Assembly: GCA_051252075.1 (NCBI GenBank)
Contig: JBPOFU010000016.1
Span: 1 to 46,493, forward strand
Direction: 5' to 3'
DNA length: 46,493 nucleotides
From: Oceanococcus sp051252075
GTDB lineage: Bacteria; Pseudomonadota; Gammaproteobacteria; Nevskiales; Oceanococcaceae
In this document: in pieces, positions 26,534 through 34,509 of the stretch
Layout: every line of letters starts with the position of its first letter
Numbering within the stretch: position 1 is the first letter of the stretch
Position numbers and translations under genes: made by a program
The notes under the pieces: generated by a model
Told to the model about the DNA's origin: nothing
Seen by the model: the letters and a program-made list of their open reading frames with translations, nothing else
Databases searched by the model: none

Positions 26534-27331
26534 ATGGATACCACGCTCGATCCCACTTGCTACACCGTGTTACAGCTCATGCTGGCGCGCAATTTGTTTA
26601 TTGGTGATGAGGTTCGCTTATCCACTATGCGTACATCTTGGAGCGAGTCGGGACAAGCACCTGAAGCCTTTGGTAATGCGATAGCGCAACTCAAAGACAG
26701 CGGTTTTATTCGTGTCGGGCACAGCACTGCTGGACCGGTGGCACAGTTAACCAAACAAGGCTTTAGCCTAGGACAACAAAAACGCCAAGCACCGGCTGTT
26801 GAACGGCGCGCAGCGCCACAAACGACTCCAACGCCGCCAATCCAGCGCCGTCGTCGCGTTGAATACATCAACTCCCCGCGCATAGCCGAACAACACACCA
26901 CCGAAGCTACAAAGCCGCAAGCGCCAGCGGCATCTCAACAAGCGCAAAAAGCGCGCGCCAATGTGACGCACGCCGGTGTTTTTTCAACCCAGGCGGGTGG
27001 ACCAACACCGATTGCATTGCAATTGTGCGTGCTGGGCTTACTACGCAACCGTCGGATACGCGCCAACGGGCAGCTGGACTACGCTTGTGTACTTGAAGAT
27101 TGGATGCGCATGGACCTACGTCACGACGATTTGTTACTGGCGATAAAACGCTTGAGCGAACAAGGTGAAGTAGAAACCATCAACCACCCCAAAGAGCGTG
27201 TCCTGCTGACCCAGCGTGGTTTTGACCGTTACGAAAACCCACCCAAGAGCATGGATGACGGCATGCATCGCTGGCAGGCCAAGAAATGCCTGCGCGCGAC
27301 CAAACGCTTAGGTGCGCTCCCAGCCGCATAG
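26534..27331 (+). CDS. Unknown protein with two similar winged-helix-like ends
   Basis: A 265-residue protein not recognised as a named family. Residues about 5-80 and about 165-240 look like two copies of one fold. Each has a helical lead-in, then AIAQLKDSGFIRV...AQLTKQGF in the first and AIKRLSEQGEVETI...VLLTQRGF in the second, the layout of a recognition helix and wing in winged helix-turn-helix domains. Between them lies an 85-residue linker rich in Ala, Pro, Gln and Arg with a basic patch (PIQRRRRVEY). The C-terminus is basic. It is divergent from hisB, so a DNA-binding role is possible but unproven. Confidence 0.7.
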   Translation: MDTTLDPTCYTVLQLMLARNLFIGDEVRLSTMRTSWSESGQAPEAFGNAIAQLKDSGFIRVGHSTAGPVAQLTKQGFSLGQQKRQAPAVERRAAPQTTPTPPIQRRRRVEYINSPRIAEQHTTEATKPQAPAASQQAQKARANVTHAGVFSTQAGGPTPIALQLCVLGLLRNRRIRANGQLDYACVLEDWMRMDLRHDDLLLAIKRLSEQGEVETINHPKERVLLTQRGFDRYENPPKSMDDGMHRWQAKKCLRATKRLGALPAA

Positions 27332-27353
27332 CCAGCGCCCAAGCAGAATACGA

Positions 27354-27791
27354 TCAAACCTCTAGCGTGAGCGTTATTGGGCCATCGTTGCACAGTGTGA
27401 CCTGCATATCGGCGCCAAACTGCCCAAATGCACAGTGCGGATAACGCGCTAAGGCTGCAATTCTCAGCTGCTCAAACAATGCGGACGCAAGTTCAGGTGC
27501 CGCAGCGGTGGAAAACCCTGGTCGCATCCCTTTTCGGGTATCTGCCATGACGGTGAAATTGGGCACAACTAACAATCCGCCAGAAATTTGTTGCAAATTG
27601 AAGTTCATTCGTCCCTGTTCATCAGGGAATATGCGGTAACCGAGCAGCCGATCCAATAAGCGTTGTAGTTTTTCCTCACTATCGCCAGGCGCAATCCCCA
27701 CCAACGCGACAATTCCACGCTGTATTTCTCCAACACAATCGCCGGAAATGCATACGCGGCCATGGCTAACCCGTTGAATTACAGCGCGAAT
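27354..27791 (-). CDS. dtd: D-aminoacyl-tRNA deacylase, probable AUU start
   Basis: Removes D-amino acids (and mischarged glycine) from tRNA. The 145-residue protein matches the usual DTD length exactly when started at ATT 27791, giving (M)RAVIQRVSHGRV. A GGAGA ribosome binding site (27798-27802) sits 6 bases before this ATT. The nearest conventional starts (GTG 27809, TTG 27818) would add 6-9 residues ahead of the conserved N-terminus, and the ribosome binding site would lie inside the coding region. The C-terminal NDGPITL motif is intact, but the usual SQFTL motif reads PNFTV. The 3' end is 23 bases from the convergent unknown gene. Confidence 0.9.
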   Translation of the reverse strand: MRAVIQRVSHGRVCISGDCVGEIQRGIVALVGIAPGDSEEKLQRLLDRLLGYRIFPDEQGRMNFNLQQISGGLLVVPNFTVMADTRKGMRPGFSTAAAPELASALFEQLRIAALARYPHCAFGQFGADMQVTLCNDGPITLTLEV

Positions 27792-27797
27792 TCGATT

Positions 27798-27802
27798 TCT
27801 CC
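27798..27802 (-). promoter_or_regulatory. Ribosome binding site that decides the dtd start
   Basis: GGAGA on the minus strand, 6 bases upstream of the ATT codon at 27791. No ATG, and no GTG or TTG at suitable distance, lies downstream of it before the conserved DTD N-terminus. Confidence 0.65.
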
Positions 27803-27829
27803 AAAACACAAAGAACAAGCTTAAAAGGC

Positions 27830-27849
27830 ATGTAGGCTTTTTCCTACAT
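27830..27849 (-). other. Small hairpin in the dtd leader
   Basis: ATGTAGG and CCTACAT form a perfect seven-pair stem with a six-base loop, about 40 bases upstream of the dtd start. It could be a leader structure for dtd. It is also compatible with the other strand. Confidence 0.35.
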
Positions 27850-27899
27850 TACAGTAGAGAATTGATCTACAGACGCAAGCGAATACGAGGCGCAATATA

Positions 27900-28063
27900 G
27901 GCTCACCAACTCCGGAATGAGTTGCTCGCAGCCGCAAGGCTGCAAACGTCGCCAGACGTTGAGCGTTCCGAACAACAATGGATTGTTGCTCGGACCTCCC
28001 CCCCAAGGTTCTCCAGCCTAGCATGGCAATTCGCCCGACTTCCTCCCAGTCGGGCATTTTTTT
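27900..28063 (+). ncRNA. Candidate structured small RNA between dtd and the TRAP gene
   Basis: In the 440-base gap between dtd and the TRAP gene, four consecutive stem-loops are followed by a terminator: CAACTC/GAGTTG (27907-27924, loop CGGAAT), GCAGCC/GGCTGC with a GCAA tetraloop (27928-27943), AACGTC/GACGTT with loop GCCA (27945-27960), and a 13-pair stem at 27967-27994 whose apex is AATGGATT. The terminator at 28033-28063 gives the strand. Two apical loops contain GGA, as in CsrA/RsmA-binding RNAs, but two is few for that class. It does not match 6S, 4.5S, RNase P or tmRNA as I know them. The 5' end is a guess. The rest of the gap, 28064-28259, holds nothing I can identify. Confidence 0.45.
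28033..28063 (+). terminator. Rho-independent terminator of the candidate small RNA
   Basis: GCCCGACT and AGTCGGGC pair perfectly (8 pairs, loop TCCTCCC) and are followed by ATTTTTTT. There is no open reading frame leading into it on the plus strand, so it implies a non-coding transcript. Confidence 0.85.
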
Positions 28064-28259
28064 GCCTGCGATTTAAGCCGCCAGAATTCACATCGCTTCA
28101 ACTGAAATGCGCGCATACCAAGTCGATACAAAGCATGCTCCACCAAGGTATCGCAGCGCCCTGCGCTAGCAACTTGCACGATCTACTGTCCCTACATTCG
28201 TGATTGCACTTCAACTTCCTTAGAATCACCGGCTTGATTCAAACGCCGACCCCAACATT

Positions 28260-29348
28260 ATGAAACGCCGCGAACTTCTCACCTTGGCCGCTGCCGGTAG
28301 CGCCTTGGCAGCTTGCCAAGCAAAACCCACCAGCGAATGCGCTGCAGCAGACAAACAACAGCGCTTTGAATGGAAAATGGTCACGACTTGGCCAAAGAAT
28401 TTCCCAGGTCTAGGCACCGGCGCCAATTATCTGGCCGAAACCATTACTCAAGCCAGCGGCGGACGCTTAACGGTCAAGGTTTATGGCGCAGGTGAACGAG
28501 TCCCAGCGCTAGAAGTCTTTGATGCCGTCTCCGGCGGTGCGGCTCAAATGGGCCACGGCGCGGCCTATTATTGGAAGGGCAAGGCTCCTTCCTCACCCTT
28601 CTTCACCGGCGTTCCATTCGGACTCACAGCCCAAGAAATGAACGGATGGCTGTATTTCGGCGGCGGTATGGAACTGTGGCAAGAACTTTACTCCGGCTTC
28701 AATCTGGTGCCTTTCGCCGCTGGTAACACCGGTACGCAAATGGGCGGTTGGTTCCGCAAAGAGATCAACTCCTTGGCGGATCTGAAGGGCTTGAAAATGC
28801 GCATGCCTGGATTGGGCGGTGAAGTCATGGCCAAAGCGGGCGTCACCACGGTAAATATCCCGGGCGGAGAATTGTTCACCGCGCTGCAGTCCGGCGTTAT
28901 CGACGCAACCGAATGGGTCGGCCCCTACAACGATCTGGCTTTCGGCCTGTACAAGGCCGCCAAACACTATTACTACCCCGGCTGGCACGAAACCGGCCCA
29001 ACCTTAGAAGCCATCGTCAATCAAGATGCCTGGAACGAGCTTCCGGAAGACTTGCAGGCGATAGTGCGCATAGCTGCGCAAGCGACCAACCAACACATGC
29101 TTTCGGAATACACCGCCCGCAATCAAGTCGCTTTAGAAACACTAGTCAACGAGCACGGGGTACAAGTGCATGCATTCCCTAACGATGTCATCACCCGCCT
29201 ACAAGCCATTACCAAAGAAGTTTTGGAACAACTGGCGGCCGATGATCCTTTTGCCGGAAAAGTGTATGTCTCGTATTCCAAATATCGCGAGCGCGTAGTG
29301 AAAAGCTCAGCCATCGCTGAAAAAGCCTACCTCGACCTGAGAAACTAG
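28260..29348 (+). CDS. TRAP transporter substrate-binding lipoprotein (DctP/TakP-like)
   Basis: A 362-residue extracytoplasmic solute-binding protein. The N-terminus combines a twin-arginine-like KRRELLTL (Arg3-Arg4) with a lipobox (ALAAC, Cys19). The DctP fold is clear: EWKMVTTWPKNFPGLG, VKVYGAGERVPALEVFDAV, the ligand-binding Arg region LKGLKMRMPGLGGEVM and ALQSGVIDATEWVGP. It most resembles the subgroup binding 2-oxo acids (TakP type); the ligand is inferred. No DctQ or DctM membrane gene is in the window, so it is an orphan here. Its stop codon overlaps the uvrD start by one base. Confidence 0.92.
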   Translation: MKRRELLTLAAAGSALAACQAKPTSECAAADKQQRFEWKMVTTWPKNFPGLGTGANYLAETITQASGGRLTVKVYGAGERVPALEVFDAVSGGAAQMGHGAAYYWKGKAPSSPFFTGVPFGLTAQEMNGWLYFGGGMELWQELYSGFNLVPFAAGNTGTQMGGWFRKEINSLADLKGLKMRMPGLGGEVMAKAGVTTVNIPGGELFTALQSGVIDATEWVGPYNDLAFGLYKAAKHYYYPGWHETGPTLEAIVNQDAWNELPEDLQAIVRIAAQATNQHMLSEYTARNQVALETLVNEHGVQVHAFPNDVITRLQAITKEVLEQLAADDPFAGKVYVSYSKYRERVVKSSAIAEKAYLDLRN

Positions 29349-31534
29349 TGCGCATTGAATCGAGTGACGATCTCTCCGCGATCCTAGAGGGCCTTAACAG
29401 CGACCAGGAAGCCGCAGTCACTGCGCCGCCAGAACATCGCTTGGTCTTGGCCGGTGCGGGCAGCGGTAAAACGCGCGTGCTAATCCGGCGCATGGCGTGG
29501 CTGATGCACGTCGAGAAGGTCTCCCCTTTTGGCCTGCTCGCTGTCACCTTCACTAACAAATCCGCTGGGGAGATGCGCGGGCGCTTACAAAGCTTGCTGG
29601 AGCAACCGGTTGAATCGCTTTGGGTTGGCACCTTCCACGGCATTGCCCACCGCATGCTGCGCATGCATTGGCGTGAAGCCGGCTTACAACAAAATTTTCA
29701 GATCATGGATTCGGATGATCAAAAGCGCTTCATCAAACGCTTGATCAAAGCCATGGATATGGATGAAGGGCAATGGCCAGCCCGACAAGTGCAGCACTAC
29801 ATCAACCGGCAAAAGGAAAACGGCCACCGCCCTGAGCATGTCGATGCTAGCGAAGATGCCAATAGCGCACAGTTGCAGCAGTTCTACAGCGCCTATGAAG
29901 AAGCGCGCGAACGTGCAGGGCTATTGGATTTCGCTGAACTACTGCTGCGCGCCCACGAATTGTGCCGTGACAACGCAGAGATTCAAGCGCATTACCGCCG
30001 TCGCTTTTCCCATGTCTTGGTCGATGAATTTCAAGACACCAACACTTTGCAGTACGCCTGGCTGCGGGTCCTGGCAGGAGACACTGGAAAATTGTTTGTA
30101 GTCGGCGACGACGACCAATCCATCTACAGCTTCCGCGGCGCACGCATAGAAAACATACTGCGGTTTTCGCAAGATTTTCCGGGTGCGGATTCTGTACGGC
30201 TGGAACAGAACTACCGCTCCAGTGGCAACATCCTCAAGGCCGCTAACAAACTGATTAGCCATAACGGCGGGCGCTTGGGCAAGAACCTATGGACCAGCGA
30301 CGGCGAAGGCTTGCCCGTGCGCGTGTATTCGGCATTCAACGATTACGAAGAAGCTGAATACGTGGTCAGCAACATTCGCCAATCGGTACAGGATGGAGGC
30401 GCACGCGCAGACAGTGCGATTCTGTATCGCTCGAATGCGCAATCTCGTTTGTTTGAGGAAACTTTAATACGCGCCGATATACCGTATCGAGTGTATGGCG
30501 GCCTACGCTTCTTCGAGCGCGCCGAGATCAAAGATGCTTTGGCTTACCTGCGTCTACTCAACAATCGTCACGACGACAGCTCTTTCGAACGCATCGTGAA
30601 TACGCCCACACGCGGCATAGGCGCGACCAGCATGGACCGCCTGCGGCGTTATGCACGATCAGAGAACTTATCGTTATGGGATGGCGCCATCGCCCTGCTC
30701 AAAAGCGGCCAAGCCGGTCGCGCAGGCAAATCCATCGATAGCTTCTTGGCGCTCATCGATGAATTGGAAGGCGGCTGCAACGAGCTACCACTGTCGGCCA
30801 TGACCAAGCACGTGGTGCATGCCAGCGGCTTGCACGAACATCATGGCAAAGAGCGCGGCGACAAAGCGCTGTCGCGTCAGGAAAACTTAGAAGAACTCGC
30901 CAATGCGGCCAAATCCTTCGAAGACTTGGAAGATGACGAACTGAGTCCTCTGAGTGCCTTTGTTACCCACGCAACCCTAGAGTCAGGAGAAGACCAAGGT
31001 GACCGCTGGGAAGATTGCGTACAGCTCATGACCTTACACGCAGCCAAGGGCCTGGAATTCCCCGTGGTGTACCTGGTTGGCCTAGAAGAAGGCTTGTTCC
31101 CACACATGCGTTCAGTGGAAAGCAGCGACGGCCTAGAAGAAGAGCGCCGGCTTTGCTATGTGGGCATGACCCGCGCCCGCGAGCAACTACACATGACCCA
31201 CGCCGACACCCGCCGCCTGCACGGCAGAGAAATGCCCGGCCTCCCCTCGCGCTTTCTTTCAGAACTACCCGCGGAATGCGTAGAAGACGTACGGCCGCGC
31301 CTAAAGATTTCGCAGCCACGCTATCGGCCGCAGGGTGAGATGTATCGTGGCAGTCTGGATGAGCCCGCACAAGGCGGCCTTAAACTCGGCCAGCACGTGA
31401 ACCACAGCAAATTTGGTGAAGGCGTAATTTTGCGTTTTGAAGGCGAAGGCGCGCGCGCACGCGTGGAAGTGAACTTCGCCGCAGCAGGCAGCAAGTGGCT
31501 GCTACTGGACATGGCCAAATTGCAGCCCATTTAA
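29348..31534 (+). CDS. uvrD: DNA helicase II
   Basis: A 728-residue superfamily 1A 3'-5' helicase for nucleotide excision and mismatch repair. Motifs in order: LNSDQEAAVTAP (Q motif), AGAGSGKTRVL (Walker A), VGTFHG, VLVDEFQDTN (Walker B), VGDDDQSIYSFRGA, EQNYRSS, MTLHAAKGLEFPVVYLVG and YVGMTRAREQLH. The C-terminal tail ends with the UvrD-type LKLGQHVNHSKFGEGVILRFEG module. The GTG start overlaps the TRAP binding protein stop by one base, an unusual partner for a repair helicase. Confidence 0.96.
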   Translation: MRIESSDDLSAILEGLNSDQEAAVTAPPEHRLVLAGAGSGKTRVLIRRMAWLMHVEKVSPFGLLAVTFTNKSAGEMRGRLQSLLEQPVESLWVGTFHGIAHRMLRMHWREAGLQQNFQIMDSDDQKRFIKRLIKAMDMDEGQWPARQVQHYINRQKENGHRPEHVDASEDANSAQLQQFYSAYEEARERAGLLDFAELLLRAHELCRDNAEIQAHYRRRFSHVLVDEFQDTNTLQYAWLRVLAGDTGKLFVVGDDDQSIYSFRGARIENILRFSQDFPGADSVRLEQNYRSSGNILKAANKLISHNGGRLGKNLWTSDGEGLPVRVYSAFNDYEEAEYVVSNIRQSVQDGGARADSAILYRSNAQSRLFEETLIRADIPYRVYGGLRFFERAEIKDALAYLRLLNNRHDDSSFERIVNTPTRGIGATSMDRLRRYARSENLSLWDGAIALLKSGQAGRAGKSIDSFLALIDELEGGCNELPLSAMTKHVVHASGLHEHHGKERGDKALSRQENLEELANAAKSFEDLEDDELSPLSAFVTHATLESGEDQGDRWEDCVQLMTLHAAKGLEFPVVYLVGLEEGLFPHMRSVESSDGLEEERRLCYVGMTRAREQLHMTHADTRRLHGREMPGLPSRFLSELPAECVEDVRPRLKISQPRYRPQGEMYRGSLDEPAQGGLKLGQHVNHSKFGEGVILRFEGEGARARVEVNFAAAGSKWLLLDMAKLQPI

Positions 31535-31549
31535 GCGCAAATGGGCTGC
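31522..31549. terminator. Perfect hairpin spanning the uvrD stop codon
   Basis: GCAGCCCATTT and AAATGGGCTGC are perfect 11-base complements around AAGCGC; the uvrD stop TAA lies at the loop edge. No T tract follows on the plus strand, so this may be a weak terminator or an RNA 3'-end stabiliser rather than a classic terminator. Confidence 0.5.
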
Positions 31550-31568
31550 CTTGCTTAGTCCGCGGCCC

Positions 31569-32135
31569 CTAGACCTCGTTGCCGCGATCGCGCCCCGCAG
31601 GCTTCACCATGGCCGCCATAACCAGCGCGGCCAACAACCATGCTACCGCCTGGTAGCTCAGATCGATGACCGCTCTGTTCCACGGCTCCAGCCACCAAAT
31701 CGGGCCCGCCAGCGAGGAAAAACAGGATCCCGCAAAACCGCCCAAAAGCACCACCACAAAACGCGAGCCATAACTGCCCACGGCCGCCAGCTTAAGCATG
31801 ATCCCCATGATGAGCAGGACTACGACCTCATGTAGGTAACCCATTAAAAATGTACTGGGCGCCATGGGCTCGCTGCCTTCCGCACGGTAGTACACGGTGG
31901 CAATCGGGCCTTTGGCATGCAATGCCTGGTATTCCGCATCGGTTTCATCTTTGCTAAATGGCAGCATGTAAACGCCGGTTTCATCCAAGTAGGCGTCCAA
32001 CTGCGCCTGCAGCCCGGCCTGATCTTCTACGCCGACGACGGCAGTGTTACCGAACGGCAGCACGCCCCAAAACAAAAAGCCCCACATAAACACCAGCGCC
32101 GCGCCGATGATTGAACCCAAGATCACACCTTTCAT
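31569..32135 (-). CDS. Small membrane protein of unknown function
   Basis: A 188-residue protein with a hydrophobic N-terminal segment (residues about 5-30), a soluble part of about 65 residues (about 31-97) that would face the periplasm, and three more hydrophobic segments (about 98-118, 122-143, 155-178). No recognised domain. It is encoded 21 bases downstream of the Ppx/GppA phosphatase on the same strand, so the two are probably co-transcribed. Confidence 0.75.
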   Translation of the reverse strand: MKGVILGSIIGAALVFMWGFLFWGVLPFGNTAVVGVEDQAGLQAQLDAYLDETGVYMLPFSKDETDAEYQALHAKGPIATVYYRAEGSEPMAPSTFLMGYLHEVVVLLIMGIMLKLAAVGSYGSRFVVVLLGGFAGSCFSSLAGPIWWLEPWNRAVIDLSYQAVAWLLAALVMAAMVKPAGRDRGNEV

Positions 32136-32156
32136 GCCTTACCCCTGTTCGTTTAA

Positions 32157-33689
32157 TTAACTGAATTTTAGCGTGAATCCCGCATCCTGCAGGCGTAGCG
32201 CATCTTGTTCTAAATCAGTGCGGGTCAGCGCATGCTTGTCCAGCCAAGCTTCGGGCAAGGCTAGGCTCAATTGCCACTTATCAGCGTGCGCCACGATACG
32301 GGGTTGTTGCGACACATTACGCCCGCGATTCAGCATCACCGCAATGCGCAGCAAAATGGCCAACCGCTGCGCCGGCTTGCGCCAATCCTTGGGCAGGTCC
32401 TTAAACCAGCGCTGAGACCATTTCCCCCGATGCCCGCGCGCGATGGCCGCGAGTATATGTTGGTCGCTGCGAGAAAACCCATGCATATCGACCTGGCCCA
32501 GCACATAAGCCGAATGCTTGTGATAGCCGCTGTGAGAGATGGCAATACCAACTTCATGCAGGCGTGCCGCCCAACGGAGAAAATCACTACAATCGGCATC
32601 CGCCAGCTTCCAGCTATCGGCCACCTGCTCGAGCAAGCTCAAGGCCACAGTCTCCACCCGAGCAGCATGTTCTGTGTCCAGCTTGAAGCGCCCCGCGAGC
32701 ACACGCACCGAACGCTCCCGAACATCCTGATCAGACAAACGGCCTAGCAGGTCGTAAATCACCCCCTCGCGCAGCGCCCGATCCGATACTTCCATTTTCT
32801 CAAGGCCCAAGGAATCGAAAACACCGGCGAGCACACTTAAGCTGCCGACCAATACCGGCTTACGGTCTTCCCGCAGGCCCGGCAATTCCAATGCGCCTAT
32901 GTGTTTTGCGGCGATGCAGGCCTCTTCAATTACTCGGATACTTTCGCGGGTGATGACGTGCTCATCCATTCCCATAGCTACGCCAACCTTCCAAACCGCG
33001 CGCACGGAACCGGATGCGCCTATCGCAAGGTCCCAAGCCTGACTCTTATAGTCACGCGCCAAATACTTGAGCGCAGCGCGAGACTGTAGGCGGGCTGCGC
33101 GCATACGCCGAGCAGTAATTTCCCCGTCGGCGAAAAATTGTTGCGTCCACGACACACAACCCATATGCACACTGCGCATAAGTATTGGGCCATCATCACC
33201 ACCAATGATGAGTTCGGTACTACCGCCGCCGATATCGACAACGAGACGCTGACGCCCATCCGCTTTGGCGCCATGGGCGACTCCGCCGTAAATCAAACGC
33301 GCCTCTTCAACCCCGGCAATGATCTCGACCCGGTGTCCGAGTTGGCGCTCGGCTTCTGCTAAAAAGGCGCGGGACTTGCGCAAGCGGCGCAAGGTGTTGG
33401 TGCCTACTATGCGCACTCGATCAGCCGGTATGTCGCTCAAACGCTGCCCAAAGCGCTGTAAACACTCCATAGCACGCTGATGCGCCTCTGCGCTAAGTGT
33501 TTTGTCCGACTGCAATCCGGAGGCCAGCCGCACCGGCTCGCGCAAGCGGTCTATAACTTGCAAACCCGAGTCGCTGACACGCGCTACCAACATGTGAAAA
33601 CTGTTGCTGCCCAAATCCGCTGCAGCAACAGTGATGGCTTCTTTGCCGAGCGTACCTTGCTGGCCTGTTGCAGCACTCCAGATTGGCAA
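32157..33689 (-). CDS. ppx: Exopolyphosphatase / guanosine pentaphosphatase (Ppx/GppA family)
   Basis: A 510-residue protein. The actin-like phosphatase domain (about 20-320) has AAADLGSNSFHMLVAR, GTNTLRRLRKS, the catalytic-Glu region IAGVEEARLIYGG and VVDIGGGSTELI; the C-terminal HD-like helical domain (about 325-510) has RLHEVGIAISHSGYHKHSAYVL. It releases phosphate from polyphosphate or converts pppGpp to ppGpp; which dominates cannot be told from sequence. The start is a TTG at 33689 with GGGAA 7 bases before it; no in-frame ATG precedes the conserved N-terminus. Confidence 0.92.
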   Translation of the reverse strand: MPIWSAATGQQGTLGKEAITVAAADLGSNSFHMLVARVSDSGLQVIDRLREPVRLASGLQSDKTLSAEAHQRAMECLQRFGQRLSDIPADRVRIVGTNTLRRLRKSRAFLAEAERQLGHRVEIIAGVEEARLIYGGVAHGAKADGRQRLVVDIGGGSTELIIGGDDGPILMRSVHMGCVSWTQQFFADGEITARRMRAARLQSRAALKYLARDYKSQAWDLAIGASGSVRAVWKVGVAMGMDEHVITRESIRVIEEACIAAKHIGALELPGLREDRKPVLVGSLSVLAGVFDSLGLEKMEVSDRALREGVIYDLLGRLSDQDVRERSVRVLAGRFKLDTEHAARVETVALSLLEQVADSWKLADADCSDFLRWAARLHEVGIAISHSGYHKHSAYVLGQVDMHGFSRSDQHILAAIARGHRGKWSQRWFKDLPKDWRKPAQRLAILLRIAVMLNRGRNVSQQPRIVAHADKWQLSLALPEAWLDKHALTRTDLEQDALRLQDAGFTLKFS

Positions 33690-33850
33690 AATGGCATTCC
33701 CAGATTGAATTACCCAGTGTACCCAAATGCACGTTCTGTATGCTCAAATTCCAGTGCTTGCTGCCACCAATATCGCGACAACATTGACTAGACTGTGCAA
33801 ATTCGAAAGCATGTACCGGTTTACTGCGCCACTCCTCCGGAGAGAATTAA

Positions 33851-34180
33851 ATGAAATCATGGGCTTACGCCAGCGCGCTGACTTTGCTGTTAGCCAGCAT
33901 TAGCGCGCACGCGGCCGGAGACGTTGCCGCCGGCAAGGTCAAGGCTGACACTTGCATGGGCTGCCACGGCATCGTGGGATACACCAACGCCTACCCGACT
34001 TACCGCGTTCCACGCTTGGGCGGTCAACACGCTGCCTATTTGGAATCGGCCCTGAAAGCCTATCGTTCAGGAGACCGCAAACACGTCACTATGCACGCAC
34101 AGGCCGCCTCCATGAGCGATCAAGACATTGCCGATCTAGCCGCCTGGTTAAGTCAAGCTGCCAACGGCGAGGAAAAATAA
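33851..34180 (+). CDS. Single-heme cytochrome c (c553/c4 type), first of a pair
   Basis: A 109-residue periplasmic electron carrier: signal peptide ending at SAHAAG, heme site CMGCH, and a late Met (MHAQAASM) for the sixth iron ligand. It aligns along its whole length with the next gene (shared AAGDVAAG, GGQHAAYLESALKAYRSGDRK, DQDIADLAAW), pointing to tandem duplication; together they resemble the two halves of cytochrome c4 as separate chains. A ribosome binding site (CCGGAGAG) precedes ATG 33851. The stop overlaps the next start (TAATG). Confidence 0.92.
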   Translation: MKSWAYASALTLLLASISAHAAGDVAAGKVKADTCMGCHGIVGYTNAYPTYRVPRLGGQHAAYLESALKAYRSGDRKHVTMHAQAASMSDQDIADLAAWLSQAANGEEK

Positions 34181-34509
34181 TGCGCAAATTGATATTGACG
34201 CTGAGCTTATGTCTCAGTGCTGGCCTAGCTCAAGCTGCTGGAGATGTTGCCGCCGGACAAGAAAAATCAGCCACTTGTGCTGCATGTCACGGCGCCGACG
34301 GTGTCAGCGCCAGCCCAGCATTCCCCAATCTAGCTGGCCAACATGCCAACTACATTGAGCATGCGCTTAAACAATACCAATCCGGTGATCGCAAAAATCC
34401 GATCATGGCGGGACAGGTAGCAAACCTAAACAAGCAGGATATTAAAGACTTGGCTGCTTATTACTCGCAGCAAAAAGGTTTGTACACCCCCACGTACGAC
34501 CCACAGTGA
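34180..34509 (+). CDS. Single-heme cytochrome c (c553/c4 type), second of a pair
   Basis: A 109-residue paralogue of the preceding cytochrome, same length. Signal peptide ending at GLAQAAG, heme motif CAACH, axial Met in PIMAGQVANL, and the family's QYQSGDRKNPIM stretch. Its stop TGA overlaps a GTG that opens the following outer-membrane frame, and the terminator of the pair begins 8 bases after the stop. No terminal oxidase gene is nearby. Confidence 0.93.
   Translation: MRKLILTLSLCLSAGLAQAAGDVAAGQEKSATCAACHGADGVSASPAFPNLAGQHANYIEHALKQYQSGDRKNPIMAGQVANLNKQDIKDLAAYYSQQKGLYTPTYDPQ

Noticed and set aside
27792..28259. 6S, 4.5S or RNase P RNA in the dtd-TRAP gap
   Set aside because: The conserved closing stem and bubble of 6S, the SRP tetraloop region and the RNase P core motifs are not found; it is kept only as an unnamed candidate RNA.
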